Assembly: GCA_037576195.1 (NCBI GenBank)
Contig: JAQZDE010000040.1
Coordinates: forward strand, 36,001 to 100,000
Length of the DNA stretch: 64,000 bases
Source: Phytoseiulus persimilis
Lineage: Eukaryota > Arthropoda > Arachnida > Mesostigmata > Phytoseiidae
Reading direction: 5' to 3'
Positions 52,401-64,000 of the stretch are shown piece after piece. A program made the position numbers and the translations under genes. Below the pieces are notes generated by a model. It was not told the DNA's origin, searched no databases, and saw nothing but the letters and a program-made list of their open reading frames with translations. How positions within the stretch are numbered: the first letter of the stretch is position 1; every line of letters starts with the position of its first letter.

Positions 52401-53157
52401 TCTCTCTGGGAAAATTCGCACGTTTCTCCCGATTTGGACGAAGTGTCTATTGGAACTTATAGCTCCTCAGGAAGAACTCTGAGTATAATCCATAATGTAC
52501 TATGGTTTTGAACCGAGGAAAAACTTTGTTTCGAGTCGCGTCGAATCGTCCAGCTGGAGGTCATGGGACTGAGGACTGAGATGGTGAGCATACAGAGGTA
52601 TGCAAACAGGAGCTTGATTCTGCTGAATCGTGCATCCGCTTCGGGAAAACAGTGATGATGGCCGACAAGGTAAACCGCGAGAAGCAAGCTGACCAACACC
52701 GAGTGACGCGCTGAGTCGAATCAGCGAGCGGCCCGACTTTCCAACGACGACTGCTTGACAACGGAGTCGAAGCATAACAAAAATGAGTTCCCTATTGGTT
52801 GCTTGAGTGATCGCCGAGAGTCTTGTTGCTCCCAATTGTGTTTGCTTTGATGATACTCCGCGCTGTCCACGAACTGAGCTATGCGACAAGTCTGAAATCG
52901 TGTGCGGGGGTAGGGACTGTTGCCGAGGGAGAGCAATATTGTCCCGCGATATTCACGACTGCGGTCTGTCCAGCAGACTTCACGCTCTAACCTCGACCCC
53001 CGTGAGTGCCGAGAAAAGTCGTCAGGCCCTCACTGGTGACCCCTCAATGAGAAAACTGCCGCATCTAGCTGCTACTATCCCAACGCTCTGTTTTATGGTA
53101 ATAAGGAGATTCGGAGTCTGGCAGGAGCTCCACCCCCACATCGCATGAATCGTTGAA

Positions 53158-54545
53158 ATGACGGCGAATGATGAAGTGAATGGCAGTACGGTTTCTCTCA
53201 CTCCCGAGTCATCGGAGGACTTGGTGATCCGTCATATCTTCTTCAGGAAAGTTTCAGCTCTCCTGGTCGCGCATCTTTTCCTGATCACGGGTAAGCAAAG
53301 GTTTGTATGGTAGTTTTCCTGGCTTTAACTGAATGCCTGTCAAGGTGCGCATTGTCGCTCTGTGGCGGTGGATACGGTAGCTCAACAACCACGAAAATGG
53401 AATTTCTACTTCAGATGAATGCATGATTTCAATGATGTGATGGGCCTTGACCTTTCAAGATCATATTTCATACCTCATCGGTCCCATTGCAGTGGGTGTC
53501 TCCGTGGCCATGCGGGCAGAGAGCATACGCGGTTATATGACTGACCATCATCATTTCAATCTGATCATGGGCGTCTTGGTCGCCTCCATCGCTACTTACG
53601 CCATCAGCGTGAACTTGGTATTTTTCGAGTCCGCGCTTGTCAAGCGAAACACAGTTAAAGTAATTTTTCTCCTCCTGGACACCGTCTCACTGGCAGTGAT
53701 GCTATCAATCGGCTGTGTGGTGTTCGAAGTCGAAATTGTGGTGATGACCCTGGGGATCACCCTCATAGGCTGCGTCGGAATCTTCGTATTTTCATGCAAC
53801 ACATGGTGCTACTTCTTCTCGCATGAAGGTCTCGCGTTTTGCTTCATCTCGGGACTCCTATCTAGTGCTTCACTGATACCGATAGAGTACTTGACGGCTT
53901 GGAGTAAGGTGAGGGATTTGGTTCGACGATGTCCTTCCTGGCCTCACAGACCCGTTGGGTTGCGCCCATTCCTCCCGATTGATTTTAACGCTCGCCGATG
54001 CTTCTCTCATCTGCTGCAGATTGAAGCTGGATGCGTAGCCGCTATCTTCATGATTGCTTTCGTTTTGGACGTCCATCGAATCATCATCCTATCATTGCAG
54101 GCCGGCGTACTTCCTACGGATTTTCTCGCAGGAACTTTGAAGGTGAAACTTCCTAGCTCCGGACTTGCATGTAGGAGTGGAAGGAGAAATGATAAGCATT
54201 GGATGAGTTTGAGTCCTCCTACTGTTGGATTTGTAATTCCAGCTGCACTCGGACTTCATCTGGCTCTTCGTGATTCTTCCCATCGGTTGCTTATTTTTTC
54301 CTTTCGAATTCATCCTCTCGGGTTGCTTCGCGTGGTATGCCTTCATAGCGGCAAAAGACTTCCGGAGAATGAAAGTCCGCCGGTGTGAAGCTTCGATGCA
54401 TGTATCGGACCAAAGCAGAGAAACGGACGAGAGGCATGTCGAAAACCCGCAAATAGTGGAGCACGAACATCCGCGTACACAAGTTCTCGAGAAACTCAAC
54501 GGTACAGCGATCGAGCCTCCTCAGGTGTCAATAATTCAGAACTGA
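53158..54545 (+). CDS. TMBIM/Lifeguard-family (Bax inhibitor-1 motif) multi-pass membrane protein
   Basis: Predicted ER or Golgi membrane protein of the BI-1/TMBIM family, which leak calcium and dampen cell death. Four exons: 53158-53290, 53460-53908, 54020-54142, 54243-54545; phases agree, 335 aa. Exon 1 encodes the charged amphipathic start and first membrane helix (FRKVSALLVAHLFLITG). Exon 2 encodes about four hydrophobic helices, including MTLGITLIGCVGIFVFSCNT, aligned with the family's conserved helix before the DF motif. Two acidic residues correspond to the pore aspartates of the family: D near 211 (VLDVHR) and D near 239 (LHSDFIW), although the usual YDTQ is degenerate. The protein continues about 70 residues past the last family helix, with a hydrophobic stretch (GCLFFPFEFILSGCFAWYAF) and a hydrophilic tail, which is unusual. 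The acceptor at 53459 (TTTCAAG) is the least certain junction. Which TMBIM paralogue it is cannot be told. Confidence 0.7.
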
Positions 54546-57500
54546 CGTTGAATCTGGATTCTCTGCTGGACCATACCGACTGCTAATTTAACGAAGGGCA
54601 GCGCACTCTCATGATGTTCCTCGACAGGTAGTTGATGATGAAGACTCCCTACAGATATTTATTTCGGCGCCACACCTCGTGGTCGATGGCAGGCGGAAGC
54701 ACTGACGGCGGCGACGATGATGTCGAGCGAAATAAGGCTGGATCTGAATTTAATTCCGCAGATGAGTAACTCTAGGTGAAAAGGAGGGACTCATATAACT
54801 CCTATCAACTATGCCTCGATCTATTCTTTCGCAGTGCATGGGCAGGGAAGAGATCCGATGCATATACTCATGTGTCCATAGGCTGCTTCGATTCAAAACT
54901 GGAGAATCTTCCGGTCTAACCGCTGGAGCACGTTTCTGGAAACACGAACCTTGTCCAAGTTCTCGCCCTCGGCCATGACGATTGAGACTGCGGCTTGAAC
55001 GACGTGTTCGAAACCCGCTCTGTTAAGGCACAGGTTCTTAGTGCTCCTCGCATGAGACGTAACTGCGATCGTATCGAAGTTCCTGCTGTGTACACTCTGC
55101 CTGAGGCGCACTTCACAATGAAATTCTCAAGTCGGTCAAATGTAGGAAACATACTTTCTGCGAAAAAATGAGTCATTCAGGTTGCTAGATTTCCGAAATT
55201 CGATATTTGGATCGGATCGGTTTCCTTGAGTAGATCTGTGGAGCGCCTGTCGAAGGGAATGAGCAGAAGTGCGGCATTGGAGAATCAAAGGACGTTCGAT
55301 CCGTCATGATCATTATCAGGGAAATATCGTAGAATCACGACTTTCATGAGCACGCAGGTTATGAAAACACGTGCGCTTCCGAGATCGTGCGAACGGAGTC
55401 CAGTCTTCGATTCCACCCCGGTATCACCCCGAGAAAGCTCAGCTCAACGCGTCGAGACCACCTTTGAGGCTTTGCTCAATGCAAGTGTCAGCACTGTATG
55501 GAATCGTTGATTACTTTTCCCTCGGGATGCGGTTCCGTTCCATCACGGCCCCGTGTTGATGAAATAACCGCTCGCAAAGCTGACCGATTGCGATCATTTT
55601 CCGTTTGTGGAGAAAATTTGCAGCGAGAAACCCCGGTAATATGATGGTAACAACTTGTTCCGTTTCCTTGCGGTACGGAAACGAACACAGAAGGTCTCCG
55701 TTGTTTTCGGAAAAAAAAGGTATCATCTATCATTCGGTACCGTGAGTTTTCGCAGTTCAATTCCCATCCTTGCTGCAAGCTATGATGGTCAGCCATCTAT
55801 GAACAGAACGGAAAAAATCATCTGTCCAGGACGAGTCGACGAACCGAAATTCTCCCCGAGGTAGGTAGTATCAGTCAAGTCATCGAATTTTCAGGGAAGG
55901 TGCAATATGTGCAAGCTCAGTGCAACAGCATGGGAATTACAGCTTCCATGCTCGGTCAGATGCTTGTTTCCTCCACAGGGTTCTTGAAAGCGTTCGAGCG
56001 GTCACACCCCTACGTAGAATCTCCGCTCTCTCAGAGCTCACCCTCCCTGGAAGCTACCAGTCGGCACGAAGTATGAATTCGTATCTGCCTCATTTCCTAA
56101 AAACTGTGAAGGCTGCTTGGGGTCTTCCCGATGTTCTTCCCAGCCACGGTGATCACGCCACAAGCGTTCGGGAGGAACGTGCAGCTATGACTGCCACTCC
56201 AGAATTCTGACGCTCATTCCTGTTCTAGCTGAGAGCGGCACGGTGCCATCCAAATGTGGATTACGGAACTTAATCACGTGACCTCCTACAGGGCCATTAA
56301 ACGGACTGGCCCGAGCCTTCCAGATGTGTGCTCGAGATTCGCTGCCAGCTCTTTGTGACGTCAATAGGGTACACGGGCGTGAGCAAGGTTACGGAAGGGA
56401 AACGTCCACGGAAGGTTGTTCACTGTTCGGAGCTCTCGCGAAACCAATGACTGCTACTACACTCGACGTCTGAGTTCAGAAATGAGACTCCTGTGCTTAC
56501 CCGCTCCCGAATGTCCCATATTGAGCAGGTGCCCGGCACTAATCCAATCGTTTCTGAATGCTGCTAAACAGCGATACTGGAACGAAGTTTCCGCACTAGC
56601 CGCTCCACTAACGAGAACCTGATGTCCAGCCGAGATTTCAAATATACATGGAAGCCCTATGAATAATTTCTATTGGGTTCGTCGAGTCGTATTATCTCAG
56701 GTTAGAGTCTCTCGAGGAAACCTGTGTGAAGAACGATGATTTTAGACCTAGACTATTCGATGTTGTCGAGACGAGGACCAGGGCATCCGTGATATTCCGC
56801 CCCAAGCTTTTAGCCAAAAACGAGAAGGTGAACAGTTTGTTTCCTTGGCGGGTCACAAAGAATTATACAACTGCATGACACGATGCTCCCCATTTGTACC
56901 CGCTTGCGATATATACCATACCTTTATGTTCAATAAAGCGCTTGTATTATAAACCTGTATGGATCCATAGACTTTGCGGGCGGCTCGGGGGAATCTTCGC
57001 AGAATCACAAACTTGCTCAATCGGAGAGTCCGCCGCTGGATCCCGATGAAGGAGAATCGCTCGCGAACGATCTTGAACCTATTTCTGCGCACCTCAGTAA
57101 TATCGACCCTGCAGCCCTGCAGGAGCAGAGCAATCCTTTCAGGACAGAGCTCATAATACTCCACCGATATGCCAAACAGTTGATAGTTCCGCGAACATTC
57201 CGAAGTGCCGGGGAACATCTCCATGGCCTATCTTGGTGGGTGCAGGTTCGAGTGAGAGATCACAGTGCCTCCGAATTCGCCCTTGGAGCTCAGAATCGAT
57301 CATCAAAGAGCTACATGAATACTTTGTCAACTCAATTGAGTTCTATCAGTAGTATGGGCTCCTAGGAGACCGATGTTACTCCTGATCGCTTTCCTATTCA
57401 ACGAATGTTGAAAAACGGCTCGCTCGCTCGAGACATGGCAGCAGAATATGCAAATCGTGCCAGTGTCAAAAGAGCTGCGTCCGAAGAAGCTCGATGTTCA

Positions 57501-57975
57501 GGAGCTCTTAAGTCCTTGATTAATTATTGCAGTGGTTCCTCTTACGGATGGAATATGATCACCGTTAACTCTCCTCGTTCTTGCTGAATCCGGACCCATA
57601 CGCGATATCGATGACGATAGAGATGACAACACTGATTGAGCGTCTAGGATTTCACGTTTCGATGATGTAAACACATTCCGTGCTCGATTGTGAGAGTATC
57701 AAACATGTTCCGCTCATGGTGCTCGGCTGTGCTCGACCTGCGGCTTGAGGCCATCACGTGGGATTCAATCTGTATACGCTTCGTTGACAGGATTCGCTCC
57801 TGAATCAGTTGAAGTTTTCAGACTCCCGGCAGCAGGAGCGTATCCAGGATACCCTTACGGGGAGGGGTGTATGTTGCCCTCACGATGGTACCCTATTAGA
57901 AGTTCCAAGAAATCGATTTTTTCCCTACGAAATCTCGACTAAAAAATATGAGCTCAAGACACAAGAAGAGGGCTG
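54546..57975. other. Unassigned interval downstream of the TMBIM-like gene
   Basis: Holds the TMBIM-like 3' UTR at its left end. An open frame without stops runs from about 56937 to 57365 on the plus strand and reads like an acidic, proline-containing exon (PLDPDEGESLANDLEPISAH), but I can fix neither its splice sites nor its family. A 72-codon frame at 55111-54893 minus has protein-like composition. No further gene is supported. Confidence 0.35.
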
Positions 57976-58060
57976 TAGCCTCCGTGGCCTACGGATTTGT
58001 TTAACTGCATAAACGATCCCTTAAGATTCTCATCTCTACCGGCCGGGGTTCGATCCCCGG
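57976..58060 (+). mobile_element. tRNA-like / SINE-like segment with A-box and B-box
   Basis: TAGCCTCCGTGG (57976-57987) resembles a Pol III A-box and GGTTCGATCCC (58047-58057) fits the B-box consensus, about 70 bp apart. The B-box sits in a strong hairpin, GGCCGGGG...CCCCGGCC. The T-arm has one extra G and the flanks cannot form a tRNA acceptor stem, so this is not a working tRNA gene. A tRNA-derived SINE remnant or tRNA pseudogene is likelier. The word AAGATTCTCATCTCT, partly inside it, recurs at about 58263. Confidence 0.35.
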
Positions 58061-58925
58061 CCGACAACAAAAATTTCTTATACGGTAAAAAGAGGATTTA
58101 ATTTGTATCAGAATTAGATCTGAACCATCTCAAGACCCAAGCCCACCGCCCGCAATGGGATTCGCGAGGCGATAGGGAGTGTTACTGAAGCAATAACGGA
58201 AGGTCATCCCGGGACACTTCTGAGGGCTGGCCGGGACACTTCTGAGATTCAGCCGGAAAACAAAGATTCTCATCTCTTCATGTCTCCCTGAGTTCTCCCT
58301 GATTATTATGCTCCTCCTGGTTAACACACCATGTCGTCATCCTCGGGTCCACACGTCATATTTCTGCCGACCGAGATCCACTCCATGCAATGCACGGCCT
58401 AAATGAACACGTTAGGAGCGCGAGTCCTATTAGCGTCAATCCCAATCAGGAGGAGGAATGCACAGCGGGCTAATAGGAGGAGCGGTTGAAGGATGGAACT
58501 CAGAAATCAGCCACAGACAGATCAGGTCCCACAAAGACCGAAAATCGCAAAGAGCATGCCCGTGATGGCCTTGATGACTGCAGGGTCCGAATCGGGAGCG
58601 GACCATCTCTCACATTGAGAGCGCTAAACAGCGGGACTGGACGCCCCGTGAACGGTTCAGCTGTTCCTGAAATGTTCCGTCGGTTCGTTATTTGCTGTTC
58701 TGCCATGTGTACAGATGATGATAGAAACTTCCGAATTAGAAATCATAGAGCGCTGGCCCAATTTTTGTAACGTTTGAGGATCAAACAGTACGCTCCGCGT
58801 TCAAGAGTGTCCCACTATCAACGAGGTGAGAGAGCGGATCGGATCGAACGCTGGGAGGAGGGATTAGCAGTCAGTCCTATTCAGACGCTTCGCTATTAGA
58901 GGAAGAGCGGTCACGGGAAACGAGG

Positions 58926-59381
58926 TCATGTGTTTTGATTAGATTCATCTTCCGACGAAAGTTCGCTGATGCTACTCCGCGAGCCGCAGAAGGGACAAGT
59001 GAAATTGAGATCCTCGTGCACTTTCAGAGCACCGTTCGACGCAATGTCGTCGTCCGATTCTAACAAGGGAGTGTGTTTCCGTTCGGGTGGAAGTTTCTGC
59101 AAGGTCAACACAAGCAGGATTCTGCTCCAGTGAATAACGAACATTCAACACAACAGCCACGCCATAAGCTCTTCGGGCTAGGGTGTCCCTAAGCTGCTCG
59201 CTGTGTACTCGAGCACATGCTCGCTGTTGATCGCCACGATGGGCGAAGCTGGACTCGAAAGTTGGTACAGCTTCCCGATCGATGGGCTCGGAAAGTCCTG
59301 ACGCTGTCCAAGTTTCGACGCGAAGTCAGGCTCAGGATTTCGATAGGATATTGCCCAGGGAAATCGAAATGCGAATGGAGG
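58926..59381 (-). CDS. Possible C-terminal two exons of an unknown gene
   Basis: Minus-strand exons 59381-59217 (55 codons, proline/serine-rich, containing SPSIGKLYQLSSPASPIVA) and 59096-58926 (57 codons including TGA, containing LPPERKHTPLLESDDD and FTCPFCG, with an acidic Ser-rich end) join in phase 0 with a GT donor (GTGCTC) and a TTGCAG acceptor. Codon choice looks like the confirmed genes. The CPFCG knuckle could bind zinc but is a single pair. No family recognised; upstream exons would lie to the right and were not found. Confidence 0.3.
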
Positions 59382-59559
59382 CTAGATTTAGGAGATAGTT
59401 AAAACATTTGCAGATCCATCTCGGAACTCGCGATACGAGCTGTGGAAAACAAGAGCACTGTCTAGCGCCTGTGACTATTTTCACATACGGCTAAGATAGT
59501 GAGCGATATAAAACTGTTCTGCTGGTTTTGTGTTTTACGAGATGCCAAAGGTTTCGCAG

Positions 59560-59678
59560 CCGACCGCAACACTCAGAACACTATCCGCTCAAGCTCCGGC
59601 GAGATAAGCTTGACGTACCCGGCAGGTGGCCCGCAGCCCTCCTCCCCCTGCGCTGCTTCCGCTGTTCCTGGAAACTCC
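59560..59678 (+). CDS. Possible internal exon of an unknown gene
   Basis: A 119-bp interval preceded by TTTCGCAG and followed by GTGAGT, open in one frame and encoding a Ser/Pro/Ala/Asn-rich peptide (SSSGEISLTYPAGGPQPSSP). Composition suits the disordered part of a regulatory protein. A further plus-strand open frame at 60294-60716 (containing DNYPSYDAHSPSPSSTN) could belong to the same gene, but no joining exon chain was found. Confidence 0.25.
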
Positions 59679-60716
59679 GTGAGTTCCGCATCGTTTCGCT
59701 TACTTCTGTTCCAAGAGCGTTCTGCCCCGACTGAGTCATCAAACGCTCACATCCACCTCATTGTCAACATCAATGATTTCCGGCTGCCGTCTTGGCTCGG
59801 TCGCGAACGGTCGCTCGCTTAGGTTGGCATTGGGTCTCCCTCAGTGTCGACAACTTTGCGATCGAGCATCGCGACAGTGTTGGTGGGCGGGCGAGCAGTA
59901 AGAGAACGCTCGAGGGAGTGCAGCCCACGGGAGTTTTACATCGATTCCAATAAAACCCGACCTTTATATCTCAGAGCGGTTCTGCATCCGCTCGGTCTCC
60001 GCGTCGCCCGCTCACTGGCCCACTGGCTACTTAGCTTTCGGTCGGTCGACTGTTAGCTCGTGAGCCCGCCCGCTCACTCGGTCGCTCTCTCCGCCGGCTG
60101 TCCGTCCGCTCCCGGGATGAGTCGAGTCATATGGAAGCGTCCAGCGAACGTGCGAGTCCGGTCATCAACGCAGCCGAGAGCGATCCCTGCCCAGTGGATC
60201 GACACACAAAACCTGGGCCGTAGTCATCGCTCCTCATGGAAATGTCTCTATCTTCACAGAGCGATGTTCCTGCAGTCTGATGCCGCTCAGTGAGCCAGCC
60301 CGGCGGAAGAGGACAACTACCCCTCGTACGATGCTCATTCACCGAGTCCGTCGTCAACCAACGTTAATAGCCACCGAAGCTTCCCGGTCTATCTCGTTGT
60401 CGCCAATTCCGCTCACGTTGCTGATCGCGTCAATAGATTACACCCGTTCTTTGCAGAGCACTCTTCGCAGGGATATCCGACCAATGCAGAACCTATGGCT
60501 AGGACGCGGAAGCTCGGGGGGCGCGAGTTTCATTCGTGGAATGATGCTCAACCTGGTTTGACAACAGCAAACCTCCGCCTTGACCTTTCGACCAGAGCTG
60601 ATCGCCTAGAACGGCTAACAGCTATCGAATGTTCTAGAAGAACGCTATATTTCAGCTTGTCTCATGGAATGAATAGATCGCTGTTATCTACACTCCCGAA
60701 GCCGGAACGCGCTTGA

Positions 60717-63700
60717 AAGAAGGTTCTCAAGCCTGTTCGACAACCTTAGATCGATAGGGAGCGACCTTCCTATCTTCCGGATCGCGGTTCAAGCATTTCG
60801 GTATTCGGAGGAGAATCCGCGGGGAGTACACGTTGGGAATCACTCGAATCGGAGACGATGTCTTTCCTTCCATGACTCGTCCTATTTCGGCCCATGGGCA
60901 CGTTTCACATTCATTTCGTACAGAACTCCTCATGTGAGCTTTTCGAGGTTGCGGGCTCTGTACTTTCACGCTTGTCTCTCACTGAGGACTGCCGTGAGGT
61001 GATTGGCCCAACGGGCGCGGGAAATCGTCGGAATTCCGCTCTTTCGAAGCGATACTCTGTGGTCTTTTCTTGACCGCGAACTGAGCTCCGTCTTACACCT
61101 CGAAACTTTGTTTGACGACCGTGCCCGCTCACTGAAAGCTATGACTATCGGGTGGGAAACTGACGTCGTCTCAGTTCGAGCCAAAGCAATGACCAAATGT
61201 TGGCACTCACGTCGAGTGCGTCGAGGGGGTGATCGGCGAAGCTTTTGTTCTCGGTGATTAGGAGCCGCCAACCTTCTGAATGGCTTTAATCTACGACCAC
61301 CAAGCTGCTAGACCTCCCTCGCCTTCTCAGCTGCCGACGAACATGGCTGAACGCTAAAACATGGTAGCCTGTCCGCTTAGGAGCCTGCTGTCGTTCCCTT
61401 GGCAACCCAAGAGAGCCAAGGCAGGTTGCCGCTAAGCGTCACTTACGATCGCGAGAGGGCGCACCCGTCCCTGAGGAATAGGATTCGACTTTCTGAAATT
61501 GAATACTACCAGTGAAGCCGAAGAGAGCTTCGAATCACTTTGGCCACTCCGCGGTGGTTTTGCGAACAAACTCGCCCCGACAACGTGGACATCCCAAAAA
61601 GTTATTACTGTAGCTTTTCTGATCCAAATGAGTTTCCGACATATCGAGCAAATAGGTTATTCTTCTCCTCTCCGACAACACGACCGGTTCCTACAATCTC
61701 GCGAACTTGAGTTTTCTACTCCAACTTCCTTCCGCGGTCCAGGTTTGATCCACGGGCGGCAGCACCGAGGAGATTGTTCCGACGAAAAACATTTTGATCC
61801 AGGCGTACTGTTCACAAACGGCAAGCGGTCACACCACCGTGTTCAATATTTCCTCGAGAGCGATTGGGGCTTTCTGATATGTAACGGTAAACAGGCAACA
61901 GCGGTGAGCGAGACCAAAATTTGAGTGCAGCGGTTCGAGAATTTTACATAGACGCTGCGATACACAGCTACTTAAATATCACGACAAAAACCACTGCTTC
62001 AAAGTACAGTCCGAATAGTGTCTTATTCGATCGATCAGCTGGAAGATTCTGACACAGGGAGCAGAGACTCTCCTCGCATCAGCGATTCAAGAGAAGGAGG
62101 CGATATGCCTGATATTACATCGAGGGAGAAAACGAGTTCGGTATGACGTATGAGTTGTGAACGATGAATGTCTCGAGTACTGCTTCCGACTCCACAGTAG
62201 CGCGGCACCTGAGCACATCGGCTTTTGGTAGAGCGCTCCTGATTGTTGCCTGACTGAGCCATTTTAGTTTCTCACGAATCCCGTCCCCGAGTCAGTATCG
62301 AGGGTGGCTAAGCTCCAGAGTCTGGAAAGCTCCGCTCCAGGAGGGTGTGATCGGAGCTGAGCACAAGACGAATCAAAAAAGATTCCGATAAGCGATGTGT
62401 GAATGGAAATAGAGACTCTGTTATATACCCTGTTCTACATAGCTCTCGGCCCCATAATGTCCCACCGATTTCCGTTGACCCTTGGTCTGCCACACCTGCT
62501 CGGTGAGGGGTGAGCGTTCTCAGATCGGCCGAATTCAACTCGGGAGCCTCCTCTGGATGTACACGCTACTTCTCATAGACGTCGGCGGTGTCGTCAGGCA
62601 GTCAGTCCGGCACGGCGTCCCAGCGGGCATCAGAGCATCGTCGATTGCCTGCAGCGGCGGCAACAACAACGGCGTCGGTTTCAGTAGCTGCATCACGTTC
62701 ATTAGAAATCATGGTCCTCATTACAGTGCGCCTGCTGTATCATATCGCCATCGGTTGGTAAGGACTTCATGTTTTCCACTTGTTGTTTGACACAGACTGA
62801 TCCGACGACTCGCCCTCTAATTCACACCCGTCCATCTCGAATGTTCCGTAACTGCATACAGTGGACCAGCCCTTCGGGGAACGCAGTCATAATTTCACCG
62901 AAAGCCTGTCCGGCTCCGGATCGACATCGATAGAGGTCCAGACATCATTGTTCGTGAGTTACTCGGGACGATTTCCTTGGAGCCCTCTGGAAGGGAAGGC
63001 TCTCTGATTTGAACATGGGAGCGGCCGCCCTGATGGCTTGCTCGAAGCGGGTCTATTTGCAGACGGCCTACCTTCCAGAAGCGGACAGCGAACTTCGCGC
63101 ATGCAAGCAATCTAGTGCATCCCGGTAATTTCCGGGAGTCTGATTTTCCCCGAGCTCCACACCTTCGGGTGGCTGTGTACCATAAATTCATGAGCGCAGG
63201 CTGGATTCCGGAATCTGTCGTTATTAGCTGGTTCGGAGAATCCTTGTCGGGAAAGTTTCGCGGGTGGAAGGTTTTCCAGCCCTCTGAGAATTTTGACTCA
63301 TCATCCCTCATTGCAATGCCATCCCCACGATTCCAGAGCGCTCTAGTCCTTTGAAATACTGTTGAGTTGCTTTAGACACTTCACTCATGGTTCGAACTAA
63401 ACCAGGAGGGCTCCGATCCGATCTTCTAATATTATGCTGAAGGAGAATAAAAGTCGAATGCCAAACCGCGGTGGCTCTCGTCACTAATAGCGCGATCGTG
63501 ATTCCTGCGTTATGATCAGCATATCTCGCCGGACTGAGAGACTCGAAGCGGAAATTCGAATACCGTGACTTTTCGCGAATTATATGGCATCGGGCCGTCA
63601 GCCTTCGTGATGGCATTTCGTAGGGTGTCCGCACTTCTACCTGAATCTTGTTGCGACGTGCCACACCCCTCCCCGTCTTCGGGAGTTTTTCACGGTTGGA

Positions 63701-64000
63701 GCTCCTCCCGACGACGTCGAGGTACCCAACGTCGGGTTTTCGCCCTTTCCTTTTCAGCTGTACACGTGATAGCCAGCTCCTATTATGACAGACGGAGTCA
63801 GCATCAGCCGGGCAGCTCTCTAAGAGCCCGTCCAACGGGACAAGCTTTGAGGGCGAGTCAATGGGGCAAAGGTCCAGGAAAACGGTTCGATCCGAATCGG
63901 ATGAGGCTTCTCGGCGACAAGAGAGTGCAAGACCCAGCAGGTGGACATGTCTGCAGCGAAAATTTCGGAGGGGTCGCCGATGAGCGGCTGACAGGAAAGC
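60717..64000. other. Unassigned right end
   Basis: Apart from the hairpin at 61374, open frames up to 175 codons (63835-63308 minus, 61499-61924 plus) have no recognisable domain. A Ser/Ala/Thr-rich plus-strand frame near 62595-62760 could be a coding exon but lacks firm splice evidence. Nothing further is supported. Confidence 0.35.
61374..61438. other. Small structured hairpin
   Basis: The outer stem CGCTTAG/CTAAGCG (7 bp) encloses CCTG/CAGG and CCTTGGC/GCCAAGG (7 bp) within 65 nt. Stem segments are interrupted by a bulge of about 9 nt on the 5' side, so it is not a typical pre-miRNA. It may be structured RNA or a chance palindrome. Confidence 0.3.

Larger units (their letters stand above)
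40832..53157. other. About 12-kb interval without a confident gene
   Basis: Should contain the first exon and promoter of the IFRD-family gene (left) and the promoter of the TMBIM-like gene (right). Open frames that look mildly protein-like but have no recognisable family are 43288-43097 and 42737-42453 minus, 45074-45376 plus, 46911-46546 minus and 52011-51694 minus. The last, 105 codons from an ATG, is the most protein-like in composition. No conserved domain, rRNA or tRNA was seen. Individual repeats and candidate sites are listed separately. Confidence 0.4.

Noticed and set aside
58030-58070. Functional tRNA gene
   Set aside because: The T-arm-like hairpin has an extra G and no acceptor stem can be formed with the upstream sequence.
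1-64000. CRISPR array, bacterial operons, rRNA genes or integrated virus
   Set aside because: No regularly spaced repeats, no operon-like gene chains, no rRNA sequence and no viral hallmark protein was seen; spliced genes show nuclear eukaryotic DNA.

Overview
This is a stretch of animal nuclear genome. Every recognisable gene is split by GT-AG introns, mostly about 55-200 bp long, and the proteins are conserved eukaryotic housekeeping families. GC content looks close to 50%, the introns are small, and a short (TTAGG)n array matches the arthropod telomere motif. A compact-genome arthropod such as a predatory (phytoseiid-type) mite fits, but that is inference; no sequence here fixes the species.

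Layout. (1) 1-8.9 kb: two RNA helicase genes head to head, the spliceosomal DExH helicase Brr2/SNRNP200 (minus strand, cut by the left edge inside its second helicase cassette) and the ribosome-biogenesis DEAD-box helicase DDX52/Rok1 (plus strand). About 560 bp lie between their start codons. (2) 9.1-10.4 kb: a small five-exon gene on the minus strand with one Tudor-like domain. (3) 10.95-12.03 kb: a 1,075-bp imperfect palindrome whose transcript would fold into a hairpin with arms of over 500 bp. This is the most striking non-genic structure in the window. (4) 14.3-20.5 kb: Raptor (RPTOR), the mTORC1 scaffold, complete in 13 exons on the minus strand. (5) 20.5-30.5 kb: about 10 kb without a gene I can support. 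(6) 30.5-36.9 kb: TRAPPC8, complete in 15 exons on the plus strand. (7) 38.8-40.8 kb: an IFRD1/2-family gene on the minus strand, lacking only a short first coding exon. (8) 40.8-53.2 kb: a long stretch with low-grade open frames, short repeats, a transposon-like remnant and one possible pair of small exons. (9) 53.2-54.5 kb: a TMBIM/Lifeguard-family (Bax inhibitor-1 motif) membrane protein. (10) 54.5-64 kb: mostly unassigned, with three possible coding exons on opposite strands, a tRNA-like or SINE-like segment and a small structured hairpin.

The genes do not form one pathway. They cover splicing (Brr2), rRNA processing (DDX52), nutrient signalling (Raptor), vesicle tethering and autophagy (TRAPPC8), transcriptional co-regulation (IFRD) and membrane calcium or cell-death control (TMBIM). 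The Tudor-like gene next to the long hairpin is the one pairing that could be functionally linked, since both protein and DNA structure recall small-RNA biology, but this is only suggestive.

Exon boundaries were worked out by hand from reading-frame continuity, splice consensus and known family sequences. For the five full gene models the summed exon lengths keep frame throughout: DDX52 533 aa, Tudor-like 255 aa, Raptor 1,371 aa, TRAPPC8 1,405 aa, TMBIM 335 aa.
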